From an uncultured Blautia sp. (lineage in GTDB: Bacteria > Bacillota > Clostridia > Lachnospirales > Lachnospiraceae): a stretch of 64,000 bases of DNA. Shown one piece after another: positions 7,836 to 16,540 of this stretch. A program made the position numbers and the translations under genes. The DNA lies in NCBI GenBank assembly GCA_900540785.1, contig UQHF01000021.1, forward strand, positions 5,478-69,477, read 5' to 3'. The notes under the pieces are model-generated. The model saw only the letters and a program-made list of their open reading frames with translations, ran no database searches and was not told the DNA's origin. Positions within the stretch are counted from its first letter, which is position 1. Every line of letters starts with the position of its first letter.

Positions 7836-8247
7836 GCTCATATACCTCCAACGTTATTTTCTCATGAGAACTTCCTGAAAATTCTTCCACACCTTTCAGT
7901 TTCCAACTTCCATCATTCACATCAATAGTAAAGAAGAAATCTCCCGGATACTTGCGATTCCATTTACACAATATTATTTTTTCAATCTTATCACGGAAAT
8001 TCTCAATTTCCAAATTTTCAACGAAGCAGTAATCCTTTTCTCCTGCTTTCTCCAAAAAATCCTCTGCTTCCTGAATCTGTTCTGTATCTTCAAAACCCAC
8101 AAATTGTTTATGCGAATACGCATTCATCCACAGCTTTCCATTTTTTGTCATGGAAAGTATCCGTTCCCTCAATCGTTTATCTTGACTCTGTCTCCGATGA
8201 TTAAATGTCATGCCATTCCTGTCATCTACCGCAACAATTAAAATCAT
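7828..8247 (-). CDS. Conserved mobile-element protein of unknown function
   Basis: 139 residues beginning MILIVAVDDRNGMTFNHRRQ. Proteins with this start occur on Firmicute phages and conjugative elements and are often labelled ribonuclease Z, but no metallo-beta-lactamase motif (HxHxDH) is present, so that label is not supported. The VDDRNGM start followed by a basic RRQSQDKRLRERIL stretch suggests a nucleotide- or nucleic-acid-binding fold. It overlaps the start of the nuclease lipoprotein and follows the 103-residue gene by five bases, so all belong to one transcription unit. Confidence 0.6.
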   Translation of the reverse strand: MILIVAVDDRNGMTFNHRRQSQDKRLRERILSMTKNGKLWMNAYSHKQFVGFEDTEQIQEAEDFLEKAGEKDYCFVENLEIENFRDKIEKIILCKWNRKYPGDFFFTIDVNDGSWKLKGVEEFSGSSHEKITLEVYEHE

Positions 8248-8252
8248 ATTCT

Positions 8253-8564
8253 CTACACCTTCTCTCCCGGCATCTGAAATTTCAGCTTCTCACAAAAAGC
8301 AGGGTAGTCATGATGCCCCATTAACAGCATTTTTTTCTCCAATTCATCTAATGCCTTTAGGAAATTTTTCTCATCTTTTTTTCTTACTTTACAAAAAATA
8401 ATCAGGTAATCATTTCCCTTTTTTCCAAATTCTTTTCCAAAAGAAACCTCAACTTTCTGCTGAATAAATAACTGATCTCCAAGATATTCTTCAGTATCTA
8501 CAAACGCATAGTATTTATAAAACAATGAAAAACGCCGTAATCTCCAATAATTTTTTCCTTCCAT
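8253..8564 (-). CDS. Hypothetical protein in cargo operon
   Basis: About 103 residues, not recognised. The ATG at 8564 is preferred because GGGGAGG sits six bases upstream; the in-frame ATG at 8579 lies inside that site. The sequence alternates aromatic-rich strands (NYWRLRRFSLFYKYYAFVDT) with a charged helix (KALDELEKKMLLMGHHDYPAF). There is no signal or membrane segment. It is the first gene of a tight three-gene run with the unknown 139-residue gene and the nuclease lipoprotein. Confidence 0.6.
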   Translation of the reverse strand: MEGKNYWRLRRFSLFYKYYAFVDTEEYLGDQLFIQQKVEVSFGKEFGKKGNDYLIIFCKVRKKDEKNFLKALDELEKKMLLMGHHDYPAFCEKLKFQMPGEKV

Positions 8565-8633
8565 CCTTCTCCTCCCCATTTATCTCATTATAACACGAAC
8601 AGCGGTATCTACATAGACCCGCTGTTACATTCG

Positions 8634-8999
8634 TCAATTATATTCTGCATAAACCCCTATCTGTATCTGAAGGGCAATCGTAATCTGTTGCATGACCATC
8701 TCATCGTAAACCTCTCCCAGCTTCTCCAGTAATTGATTCTTATCCAAAGTCTCCACCTGTTCAGCTAATGCCATGCTTGGTTTTGATAATCCAACACTTG
8801 CTTTTAATGGTATCTGTACGTGGGTTGGAAGATATTTTTTCTTCCACACCCTCGCAGTCAATGGTACAACCGTTACCACCGGAGAGTTTTCATTTACCCT
8901 GTTATTACTCACGACTAGAGCTGGACGGACACCACACTGTTTATACGAATTTTCATTATTTCCAAAATCCACATTATAAATTTCGCCTCGTCTGCACAT
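8634..8999 (-). CDS. MazF/PemK-family endoribonuclease toxin
   Basis: The 121-residue protein matches the MazF/PemK family: RRGEIYNVDFG at the N-terminus, RPALVVSNN near residue 25, and TVVPLTAR near residue 43. Family members cut single-stranded RNA at short sequences. No MazE-like antitoxin gene is adjacent: the gene upstream is a late sigma-like regulator. Either the antitoxin is elsewhere, or the protein acts as a phage function without antitoxin, for example shutting down host translation. GGAGG lies ten bases before the ATG. Confidence 0.87.
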   Translation of the reverse strand: MCRRGEIYNVDFGNNENSYKQCGVRPALVVSNNRVNENSPVVTVVPLTARVWKKKYLPTHVQIPLKASVGLSKPSMALAEQVETLDKNQLLEKLGEVYDEMVMQQITIALQIQIGVYAEYN

Positions 9000-9014
9000 T
9001 TCTTTATGTCCTCC

Positions 9015-9503
9015 TTATCCCAAAATAAAGGCTTCCGTCTGTTTATCACGAAGCTCGTACAAAAAATCCAGTTCCTTCATTGCTGCTTTCCTGTATTTTC
9101 CAATCATGGCATGACTTACATTATATTTTTGTTCCATTGTTTCCCATGTAAGCTCTCCTCGTACCAGATCCATTACCAGTTCCGGCAGAATCCCATCCAA
9201 ACTTGCAACACTATGTTCAAAAAATTTCAGTTCTTCTACAACTGCCTGATATCTGTTCCAAAGAAACTCAAACCATTCATCATTTTCCCGATCCATCACA
9301 CTTTTATAATTTATTGCAACGGATGCAGTTTTATCTGATCGATTGCTTGTCTGTACCCTGTCATTGTCATCAGCATGACCGAACATCATGGAATCGATAA
9401 CATCTGATTCCTCAATCCCGCTGAATTGTTCCAACTGAAAAAGTAAAATTCCCTGTTCCTTCTTCAAATTCTTATATTCCTTAAACATCCTTTCTGCTGT
9501 CAT
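9015..9503 (-). CDS. Phage sigma-like transcriptional regulator (DUF1492/ArpU-like)
   Basis: 162 residues. The C-terminal 60 residues (LTWETMEQKYNVSHAMIGKY) read as a sigma region 4-like helix-turn-helix found in phage late-gene regulators of the ArpU/DUF1492 type. The N-terminal half is helical and charged (MFKEYKNLKKEQGILLFQLE). Such proteins sit at the end of the early replication block and switch on late genes, which fits this position after the SNF2 helicase. The ATG at 9503 has GGAGG eight bases upstream; the longer frame start at 9536 lies within the helicase gene. Confidence 0.75.
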   Translation of the reverse strand: MTAERMFKEYKNLKKEQGILLFQLEQFSGIEESDVIDSMMFGHADDNDRVQTSNRSDKTASVAINYKSVMDRENDEWFEFLWNRYQAVVEELKFFEHSVASLDGILPELVMDLVRGELTWETMEQKYNVSHAMIGKYRKAAMKELDFLYELRDKQTEAFILG

Positions 9504-9504
9504 G

Positions 9505-10851
9505 TCACATTCCTCCAATCCTCGCCCGTACTGCATGGATCAATGCGGACTGTCCAGTTTCCTTCTTCTCCAACGCTTTCATGACATCTTCATCGTGTGT
9601 TCCCTTTGTAATCAGATGATGTATAACCACGGTATGCTTCTGCCCCTGTCTCCAAAGTCTGGCATTCATCTGCTGATATAATTCCAACGACCATGTCAAT
9701 CCAAACCACACGATAGTACATCCTCCTTCCTGAAGATTCAGTCCGTGTCCGGCTGATGCGGGATGAATCAATCCAATCGCAATTTCACCATGATTCCAGT
9801 CCGTTATGTCCTTTGAAGTATCAATCACTCTGGCTTCTGGAAGACGCTTCTGTATTCTCATGAGATCATGCTTATACCAGTACGCTACCAATACTGGTTT
9901 CCCATTTGCCGCTTCCACCAAATCTTCCAAAGCATCCAATTTCCTGTCATGAATGGAAATCACTTTTTTATCTTCTCCATATACAGCACCATTTGCCATC
10001 TGTAATAATTTATTGGAAAGTGCCGCTGCATTCACGGCATCCAGTTCTTCCTCGCCTATGGAAAGAACCATATCTCTTTCAAATGACTGATACAATTTTT
10101 CTTCTTTGGCATTCATACTCACTTCCACACGGTTCTCTATCCGTTCCGGCATATTTAAATAATCGGCTGCCTTCATGGAAATACAAATATCACTTATAAG
10201 ACTATAGATTTTTTCTTCTGCACCCTGTTTCGGTTTATAAGAATAAATAATCTCACGATTTCTTTTGTCCGGTAAAAAGAAGCGTTCTCTGTAACCACCT
10301 ATATATCTTCCAAGTCTCTGTCCCATATCCAACAAATACATTTGTGGCCATAAGTCCAACAAGCCATTCGGAGATGGGGTTCCTGTCAATCCGATCACTC
10401 TGGAAACTTGTGGTCTCACATGTTTCAATGCTTTAAATCTCTGAGCCTTGCTGGATTTAAAAGAAGACAATTCATCAATTACTACCGTACTGAAATCCCA
10501 ACGATGATTCTCTACCAGCCACACCACATTTTCCCTGTTGATAATATAAACATCGGCTGCTTCTTCCAATGCCTGCTCTCTCTGCTTTTTTGTTCCCACT
10601 ACCAGACTTGCTTTCATCCCTATAAGATGTTCCCATTTTTTTAATTCTTTCGGCCAAGTATCTTCCGCTACCCTTTTAGGTGCTATGACAAGAATTTTCC
10701 CCGCCGTAAAATAATCCAATGCCAATGCAAATAATGCAGTAAGCGTGATCACTGTCTTTCCAAGTCCCATATCTAAAATCAATCCACAATAAGGATGTTC
10801 TAAAATAAACCTTGAAGCATACGATTGATATTCATAAGGTTCGTATTTCAT
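9505..10851 (-). CDS. Phage SNF2-type DNA helicase
   Basis: 448 residues with SNF2/superfamily 2 helicase motifs: I DMGLGKTVITL near residue 29, Ia APKRVAEDTWP, II VVIDELSSFK (DELS replacing DEAH), III LTGTPSPNGLLDLWPQ, V HGLNLQEGGC, and VI QMNARLWRQGQ. It hydrolyses ATP and probably remodels DNA during replication or recombination. The ATG at 10851 has GGAGG eight bases upstream. It overlaps the VRR-NUC gene by 20 bases; the two are neighbours in many Firmicute phages and probably act together on branched DNA. Confidence 0.92.
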   Translation of the reverse strand: MKYEPYEYQSYASRFILEHPYCGLILDMGLGKTVITLTALFALALDYFTAGKILVIAPKRVAEDTWPKELKKWEHLIGMKASLVVGTKKQREQALEEAADVYIINRENVVWLVENHRWDFSTVVIDELSSFKSSKAQRFKALKHVRPQVSRVIGLTGTPSPNGLLDLWPQMYLLDMGQRLGRYIGGYRERFFLPDKRNREIIYSYKPKQGAEEKIYSLISDICISMKAADYLNMPERIENRVEVSMNAKEEKLYQSFERDMVLSIGEEELDAVNAAALSNKLLQMANGAVYGEDKKVISIHDRKLDALEDLVEAANGKPVLVAYWYKHDLMRIQKRLPEARVIDTSKDITDWNHGEIAIGLIHPASAGHGLNLQEGGCTIVWFGLTWSLELYQQMNARLWRQGQKHTVVIHHLITKGTHDEDVMKALEKKETGQSALIHAVRARIGGM

Positions 10852-11116
10852 GCAGCACTCCTCCAATCATTTCCTTACTATCCACGCAGAATACCAAAAA
10901 TCCCAGTTCTTCCAATGCCCGCTTTCTCTTTTCCTGAAGCGGTCTCATCTTTTTCCCCGGTGCTTTCAGTTCCACAAATCCCAACTTTCCACCGGGGAAC
11001 AATACCAAGCGGTCGGGCATCCCATCCAAACCGGGAGAGCTGAACTTTACCGCCCAGCCTCCCATCTTTTTTGTCTCCATTCTTAACTTCTGTTCTATGC
11101 TTTTTTCTGATACCAT
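10832..11116 (-). CDS. VRR-NUC domain nuclease
   Basis: This 94-residue protein is a stand-alone VRR-NUC domain of the PD-(D/E)XK superfamily. GLDGMPDRLVLFPGG carries the catalytic Asp and LGFVELKAPGKK the E-x-K pair; KIEQKL-like N-terminal helix holds the Glu (SEKSIEQKL). Related phage proteins resolve Holliday junctions and flaps. It sits between the VapE gene and the SNF2 helicase, the usual arrangement in siphophages of this class. GGAG lies six bases before the ATG. Confidence 0.92.
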   Translation of the reverse strand: MVSEKSIEQKLRMETKKMGGWAVKFSSPGLDGMPDRLVLFPGGKLGFVELKAPGKKMRPLQEKRKRALEELGFLVFCVDSKEMIGGVLHEIRTL

Positions 11117-11223
11117 TTTTTACTCCGTTTCCGAACATCCCTATTTCGCGCGTATATGACGCAACACGCATTTTACACGCACATACAAAGCGATATTCTA
11201 TATTTTTTATTATTTAAGATACT

Positions 11224-11371
11224 ATCGGCAACATAGGAAACTTCTGTCTGTTTTCCTCATAAACTCTAAGATTTTTTATGTTTCCATTCCCCTCTTTTTT
11301 CGGATACCTCATCGGCAATGGCAACTTCCGTAAAGGGCTACATATTGCCGATTGTTTCCGATAAATTGCCG
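11224..11371. other. Noncoding region with ATCGGCAA repeats, possible replication origin
   Basis: Between VapE and VRR-NUC lie two ATCGGCAA copies in plus orientation (11224-11231, 11311-11318), one inverted copy TTGCCGAT (11345-11352) and a partial TTGCCG (11366-11371), with AT-rich sequence between. Repeats next to a primase-helicase gene are a common origin layout. No experimental or homology support is available from the sequence alone. Confidence 0.35.
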
Positions 11372-13723
11372 TTATTCTTCCTCACGGACATAGCCCTTCA
11401 CGACTCCGTAAATAGAAAAACGCATCTTTCCTTCCGGGCGTTTCCACCCCTCGATATTACTCATAATCGCAGCAATCTCATTCGCATCCTGACGTTTCAA
11501 ATTGCCGCGTTCTTTTCCAAAACACTCACACCAAATTTCCATATTACAGACACGGGTTCTCCGATTCACTCCCACCTTATGGCTTCCTTCAAATTCCGAA
11601 CCATTGATAAAATTCCGGCGCTCATACAAAGTCATGGAATCCCAACCTTCCGGCAGAAGCATATCCAAATAATCACGGATCGTTCCTTCTCGCTCATCCT
11701 GTTCCATCGCTTCTTTCTGTTCATGGACTGCGATTGGTTCCAGCTCTTTCGGAAGATGAATGGTTTCTCCATCTTCGTAGTAGTGCAATGCTTCCGCCCA
11801 GATCTGTTCCACTTCATCTTTAGTAATCTCCCAAGAACCCCTTCCAGTTCCTCCCGGTGTTTTTACCGGCCAAAATCTTCGGTTACCCGTAATATCCCTA
11901 AGATAAGTGTCCGCATTCGTTGTCCCGATAAACACACATTGTCTTGGATGGGGAGTTGCCCTGCGCCCAAAAGCGGCACGGTAAATATCGTTTTGTCTTG
12001 ACAAAAATCCTCTCAGTGTTTCAATGTCCGTTTTCTTTAATCCTGCGAGTTCCCCAATTTCCAAAATCCAATATCCCTGTAGTTTCTCTGCTGCAGTCTT
12101 GTCCTTTGTGTCTGAAAGAAGAAGGGAATCGTTGAACCACTCTCCACAAAGTTTTGCAATCAACGTGGATTTTCCTTTCCCTTGCGGTCCGGACAACACG
12201 AGCATCGTGTCAAACTTACATCCCGGATTCATTACCCTTGCTATCGCCGCCACCAATGTTTTCCTTGTAACCGCACGAACATAGACATTGTCGGCTGCTC
12301 CAAGAAAATCCACCAATAAAGTATCCACTCTCGGAATTTCATCCCACTCCGGCAAAGCCGCTAAAAATTCTTTAATGGGATGATAGGAACGATCATCAGT
12401 TACTTTTGAAACCGCAATGTCATAATTTCTTGCAGAAAAGTTTCCATAATTCAAATCAATATAGGAAATTAACTGTGCATCATCCGCATCTCTCCAAAAT
12501 TTTGACGGATGATTCCACGGAACTTCCCCTTTAATTTCCATTCCATCCGATAACTGATTAAATACAATCGATTTCAACTTTTCGTCATTATTTAAAATTA
12601 ACAACAAATTTCTCAGATTATTCACTACAATCCCCTGTCGGTTATACTCCAACTGCATCTTCCAATCTTCTTCCGCAAAATCTAACCGTGCTGATTCTTC
12701 CCGTTCTTTAGATAAAGTCTGACGTACCGCTTCATTTTCTGATGCAAAATCCTGCATAGCCTTAAAAGAAGGAAGTTTGGTAGTTTCTATTTCTTCCGTC
12801 ACTTTTGCATCTAAATTTCCAAACTTATGAATCCTTACTACATCAAACGCATTCATAAGTTTTCCGCATGCCGGATCAGTAGCATGATGGCTATACGCAA
12901 ACACATCATCATAAATCACCACTCCCGCAGAAGAATCCGCTGGAATGTAATCATATCTTCCTGCCATCTCGCTCGGCTGATATACATCTGAAATAAAAGT
13001 ATCAATTGCTTGTTGAATAGTAAATGTCCGGTTGAATGCCCCAATAATGCCTCTCTTTTCCAATGGATTCTCTTGTTTTTTGAGACTTTTCTGCACAATT
13101 ATCCTTTGACGGTTAGATACCGGCCATGAACTGGCATCTTTCCAATCTGTATATAAAGCCAATACATCTTCTGGTTTCAAAAGCTCACCCTTAATTTCCC
13201 GAAAGATAAACTCTCCATCGGAAGATGTGGATGGCCAATACATCAATCGGCTTGGTTCATACGTTGTATCATCAAACAGCTCCATTCCAATTTGTTCAGC
13301 CACCTTCCGGCTGACAGCCATATATTCATCCGGCGATACTTCGTGGGACAATGGAATAATCAAACGAAGTCTTGGTTTTTCCGATGTATGTTTATGGGTG
13401 GAATACAGATAGCATTGAAATGAAAAAAACAATTCCAACTGATCCCCAATATCTGCAACTGCATAATCCATATCTAACGTCAAAGCGGATCTGGAGATTA
13501 CACAATCCTTCTTTCTTCTCCCGCCTTTTAATCTTCCAAGCACAAAACCGCCGACATCTTTAATATCGTCCTGTTGCGACTTCTTCATTTTCCGATACTG
13601 TTCCATTGTTTCCGCAGTACGTTGTGTCTTGGAAATCCGTTCTCTAAAATCCTCAAGTTCCATTTCTGTCAGATTCCATTTTTTATCCATACGGGAGTTT
13701 CCCGTAGACACCGCAATCTTCAT
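11372..13723 (-). CDS. VapE-type phage primase-helicase
   Basis: About 783 residues. The C-terminal half is a virulence-associated protein E (superfamily 3-like) helicase with Walker A GPQGKGKSTLIAKL in the middle of the protein, an acidic GYWILEIGELAG Walker B stretch, and FIGTTNADTYLRD / GNRRFWPV sensor motifs. The N-terminal part carries SRSALTLDMDYAV with conserved acids and a later RLMYWPSTSSDGEF, consistent with a primase-polymerase fold. It would unwind and prime the phage origin. The ATG at 13723 has GGAGGAG seven bases upstream; the longer start at 13765 falls inside the polymerase gene. Confidence 0.9.
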   Translation of the reverse strand: MKIAVSTGNSRMDKKWNLTEMELEDFRERISKTQRTAETMEQYRKMKKSQQDDIKDVGGFVLGRLKGGRRKKDCVISRSALTLDMDYAVADIGDQLELFFSFQCYLYSTHKHTSEKPRLRLIIPLSHEVSPDEYMAVSRKVAEQIGMELFDDTTYEPSRLMYWPSTSSDGEFIFREIKGELLKPEDVLALYTDWKDASSWPVSNRQRIIVQKSLKKQENPLEKRGIIGAFNRTFTIQQAIDTFISDVYQPSEMAGRYDYIPADSSAGVVIYDDVFAYSHHATDPACGKLMNAFDVVRIHKFGNLDAKVTEEIETTKLPSFKAMQDFASENEAVRQTLSKEREESARLDFAEEDWKMQLEYNRQGIVVNNLRNLLLILNNDEKLKSIVFNQLSDGMEIKGEVPWNHPSKFWRDADDAQLISYIDLNYGNFSARNYDIAVSKVTDDRSYHPIKEFLAALPEWDEIPRVDTLLVDFLGAADNVYVRAVTRKTLVAAIARVMNPGCKFDTMLVLSGPQGKGKSTLIAKLCGEWFNDSLLLSDTKDKTAAEKLQGYWILEIGELAGLKKTDIETLRGFLSRQNDIYRAAFGRRATPHPRQCVFIGTTNADTYLRDITGNRRFWPVKTPGGTGRGSWEITKDEVEQIWAEALHYYEDGETIHLPKELEPIAVHEQKEAMEQDEREGTIRDYLDMLLPEGWDSMTLYERRNFINGSEFEGSHKVGVNRRTRVCNMEIWCECFGKERGNLKRQDANEIAAIMSNIEGWKRPEGKMRFSIYGVVKGYVREEE

Positions 13724-13736
13724 TCTGCATCTCCTC

Positions 13737-15677
13737 CTAATCCTTTTTATAAAATGGACTTTCAAATCCTGCTGCTTTTAATGGAAGTCCTTCTGTCCAT
13801 ACTGGATTGACTGCCATGATTTCATTCACTTCTTCCACGGAAGATTTCCCATCAGGCACTTCTAAAACCACCTCATCATGAACATGACATACAATGTCAA
13901 ATCCCTCCTTTTCCAAGCGAAGCATCGCTTCCGCTAAAATATCCCTGCTTGCTGCCTGTACAATATTTTCGACTAGTTTTGGACCATATGTTTCCAAACG
14001 CATCCATTTCTTGGATTCCCCGATTCCCTCATATGTCAGTCCTTCCCTGCCGAATTTATTCAGCATCATCCGTGGCTTCACATAAGAAAGTTTTCTTCCT
14101 GACGGAAGCGTGACAAATAAAATCCCGCTTTTATATTCAAATGATACCCTTCCTACTTTGGATGGTTTTTTATCCCGTACTGCCGTTATCGCAGCCTCAT
14201 CAACCGCCCACCAAAATGCTGTAATATGAGGATTCGCACTTCTCCATGTACTCACAAGTCCCGGAAGTTCTTCTTCCGTCAGTCCCATTTTTAAAGCCCC
14301 CATCGATGTCAATGCTCCAACTGCACCCCCATATCCCAATGCAAGTTCGCTGATTTTTCCTTTCTGTCTGAGTGGTGAGGTTTTTGTAATTTCTTCTATC
14401 GGTACATGAAACATTGCTGATGCAGAAGCCTCGTATATTTTCCCATGTGTTTCAAATACCTGTAATCTCCATTCCTCTCCTGCAAGCCATGCCAATACTC
14501 TGGCTTCAATCGCTGAATAATCACTGATAATAAATCTGCATCCCGGCTTTGCTACAAAAGCAGTCCTGATTAGTTCCGACAGTACATTTGGAGTGCTTTC
14601 ATAAAAAAGTTCCACTTCTTCATATCTTCCTTCTGATACCAACGCTCTCGCCAGTTCTAAGTCCGGCAGATGATTCTGCGGAAGATTATGAATCTGCACC
14701 AACCGCCCTGCCCATCTGCCTGTCCGGTTTGCTCCATAAAACTGTAACAGTCCATGAACACGACTTTCTGCGCACACAGAACGATCAATCGCTTCATATT
14801 TTTTTACGGAAGTCTTAGAAGTTGCCAGCCTAAGTTTTAACACTTCCTGCACATCTCCCTCTGCTTTCATTGACAAATCTTTTACTGTATCTTTTGCGAG
14901 AGAGTCTACCTCCAAGCCTTTTTCCTTAAGCCAAAGCTTCAACTGTGACACGCTGTTAGGGTTCTCCAGTCCCGTTAATTCATAGGCTCTCGCTGTTGCG
15001 GTTTCTTTATATAAAAGATCGCAAGCAACCGCATGATTCACAAGATTACGATCCACCATAATTCCACGGTCATTGATTCTCTGATCCAGACAGTAAATTT
15101 CCTGCTCCCTTTTCGGAATAGGAAATTTAGCCAGTCTCTGCCGTATCTGTTTTTCCACATCAACATCCCGAATACAATATGTTTTAAACTGTCTCCATTT
15201 TTCCGGTGCATCTTTCGGCAGATTTCTTGTTCTTCCTCCATTTGATTTTGTAGCTTTACACGGGCTGCAAAAATATTTAATCAATTCTTTTCCTTCCGTC
15301 ATTTTCTGCTTGTCCAATCCGAGAACCGCACCTACTCCTTCCAATGAAAGAGGCAGGGCTAACATGGCCGCCTGTACCGCCGTACATCTCCACGCTTCTG
15401 GTCTGAATGAATGCTGATAATAATTTGAAAAGCAGGTTCTCTCAAAATTTGCATTAAACGCTGTTTTTGTCACGGTATCATCAAATAACATCTCCATAAA
15501 TTCCTTCGGAGGTTCTTCTCCGTTCGCCACGTCAATGCAGACCGTTTCCTTATCATCTACGGAATATGCAATTAGTAAAATTTCAAAATAAGGAGAACTG
15601 CTGTACTTATATACACCGCAGGAAATCAAATCCACATCCGAATATGTTTCAATATCTATTGCTAATGTTCTACCCAT
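13737..15677 (-). CDS. Phage family A DNA polymerase
   Basis: 646 residues. The N-terminus carries a 3'-5' exonuclease domain (LAIDIETYSDVDL, later TAFNANFERTCF and the YCIRDVDVEKQI motif). The polymerase domain has motif A FIISDYSAIEARVLAWLAGE, motif B region RQKGKISELALGYGG, and motif C CHVHDEVVLEVP with the catalytic Asp. No 5'-3' exonuclease domain is present, as is usual for phage enzymes. GGGAGG lies eight bases before the ATG. It stands between a NUMOD4 gene, which it overlaps by 16 bases, and the VapE primase-helicase. Confidence 0.95.
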   Translation of the reverse strand: MGRTLAIDIETYSDVDLISCGVYKYSSSPYFEILLIAYSVDDKETVCIDVANGEEPPKEFMEMLFDDTVTKTAFNANFERTCFSNYYQHSFRPEAWRCTAVQAAMLALPLSLEGVGAVLGLDKQKMTEGKELIKYFCSPCKATKSNGGRTRNLPKDAPEKWRQFKTYCIRDVDVEKQIRQRLAKFPIPKREQEIYCLDQRINDRGIMVDRNLVNHAVACDLLYKETATARAYELTGLENPNSVSQLKLWLKEKGLEVDSLAKDTVKDLSMKAEGDVQEVLKLRLATSKTSVKKYEAIDRSVCAESRVHGLLQFYGANRTGRWAGRLVQIHNLPQNHLPDLELARALVSEGRYEEVELFYESTPNVLSELIRTAFVAKPGCRFIISDYSAIEARVLAWLAGEEWRLQVFETHGKIYEASASAMFHVPIEEITKTSPLRQKGKISELALGYGGAVGALTSMGALKMGLTEEELPGLVSTWRSANPHITAFWWAVDEAAITAVRDKKPSKVGRVSFEYKSGILFVTLPSGRKLSYVKPRMMLNKFGREGLTYEGIGESKKWMRLETYGPKLVENIVQAASRDILAEAMLRLEKEGFDIVCHVHDEVVLEVPDGKSSVEEVNEIMAVNPVWTEGLPLKAAGFESPFYKKD

Positions 15678-15940
15678 GCATAAGACCTCCCGCTTTTAAT
15701 TTTGCTTACCACTTTTCTTGAAATATTAAATTCCTCCGCAATCTTTAGCACATGCTCCCCCTCTTCTAACATCCTTTTGATTTTCTTTACCTCATCATAG
15801 GTAAGCTCCAGCATCTGCATTGGCAGTCTCCGTAGCGAACCATTCTTTCCTTTTACATATCTTGGCATTCTTCTAAGTTTCCCTGTACTGCTGATCTGAT
15901 ACCGGCCTTCCTGCCCTTTTATGTCTTTCCATATTTCCAT
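15662..15940 (-). CDS. NUMOD4 protein without HNH nuclease domain
   Basis: 92 residues. The N-terminus EIWKDIKGQEGRYQISSTGK is the NUMOD4 motif found at the front of HNH homing endonucleases, where it binds DNA. It is followed by a helix-turn-helix (KIAEEFNISRKVVSKIKSG) like NUMOD1-type modules. The HNH core that normally lies between or before them is missing. It may be the DNA-binding remnant of a homing endonuclease or a regulator derived from one. It overlaps the polymerase start and has AAAGGAG upstream. Confidence 0.75.
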   Translation of the reverse strand: MEIWKDIKGQEGRYQISSTGKLRRMPRYVKGKNGSLRRLPMQMLELTYDEVKKIKRMLEEGEHVLKIAEEFNISRKVVSKIKSGRSYAWVEH

Positions 15941-15988
15941 CCTTACGTCTCCTTTTATGTAGGGGACGGAAATCCGCCCCGTTTATTC

Positions 15989-16540
15989 TTAAGCCAGAAA
16001 ATCATCCTCACCGTCTACTGCATCGAATTCATCCTTTGCATTCACTCTGGAACCAAGAGGCTCTCCATCACGAACTTTCTGAATATTTCCGAGTCCTGCC
16101 GCAATTCCTTTATTTCCATTACTGTTATATGCGTAAAAAGTAACGGAAGCATTAATATAACATCCTGAATACAACTCACTCTGATTCAAAATCGGCTGTA
16201 CATTTCTATCCACTACCTGTGGTGCCTGTTTACTATTTGCATTAATAAAATAGGATTCCGCATAGGCTTCATCTTCCGGTCTGTCCAAATCTCCGTCACG
16301 AAGTGGTAATTTCAGATTTGCGGGGATTTTGCCTCCCCATTTTGACTTTCCGTCTTCTTTTGCCTGTTCAACCGCTTTCTTGATCTTTGCAATCAAATCC
16401 GTGTCTTTTTTATCGATAATCAGACTAACGGAATATTTCGGATCAGATCCATTGATGGAATCCGGCTCAAATGCGTGAAGATAGGATGCTCTCGCTGAAA
16501 TAATAACTTTCGTATTGTTTACTCTCGTACTCATAATCAT
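15989..16540 (-). CDS. DUF2815 phage protein, probable single-stranded DNA-binding protein
   Basis: 183 residues matching the DUF2815 family of phage proteins, which are proposed single-stranded DNA-binding proteins: TRVNNTKVIISARASYLHAF at the start, PKYSVSLIIDK, GCYINASVTFYAYNSNGNKG near residue 140, and an acidic C-terminal tail (DAVDGEDDFLA) as in bacterial SSB. The ATG overlaps the stop of the DUF2800 gene in a TAATG junction, with GGAGG four bases upstream, showing translational coupling. Confidence 0.88.
   Translation of the reverse strand: MIMSTRVNNTKVIISARASYLHAFEPDSINGSDPKYSVSLIIDKKDTDLIAKIKKAVEQAKEDGKSKWGGKIPANLKLPLRDGDLDRPEDEAYAESYFINANSKQAPQVVDRNVQPILNQSELYSGCYINASVTFYAYNSNGNKGIAAGLGNIQKVRDGEPLGSRVNAKDEFDAVDGEDDFLA

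Noticed and set aside
7828..8247. Ribonuclease Z annotation for the 139-residue gene
   Set aside because: It lacks the HxHxDH metal motif and is far shorter than ribonuclease Z.
11318..12001. 227-residue plus-strand frame opposite the VapE gene
   Set aside because: Antisense to the conserved end of the helicase gene; no promoter or ribosome site.
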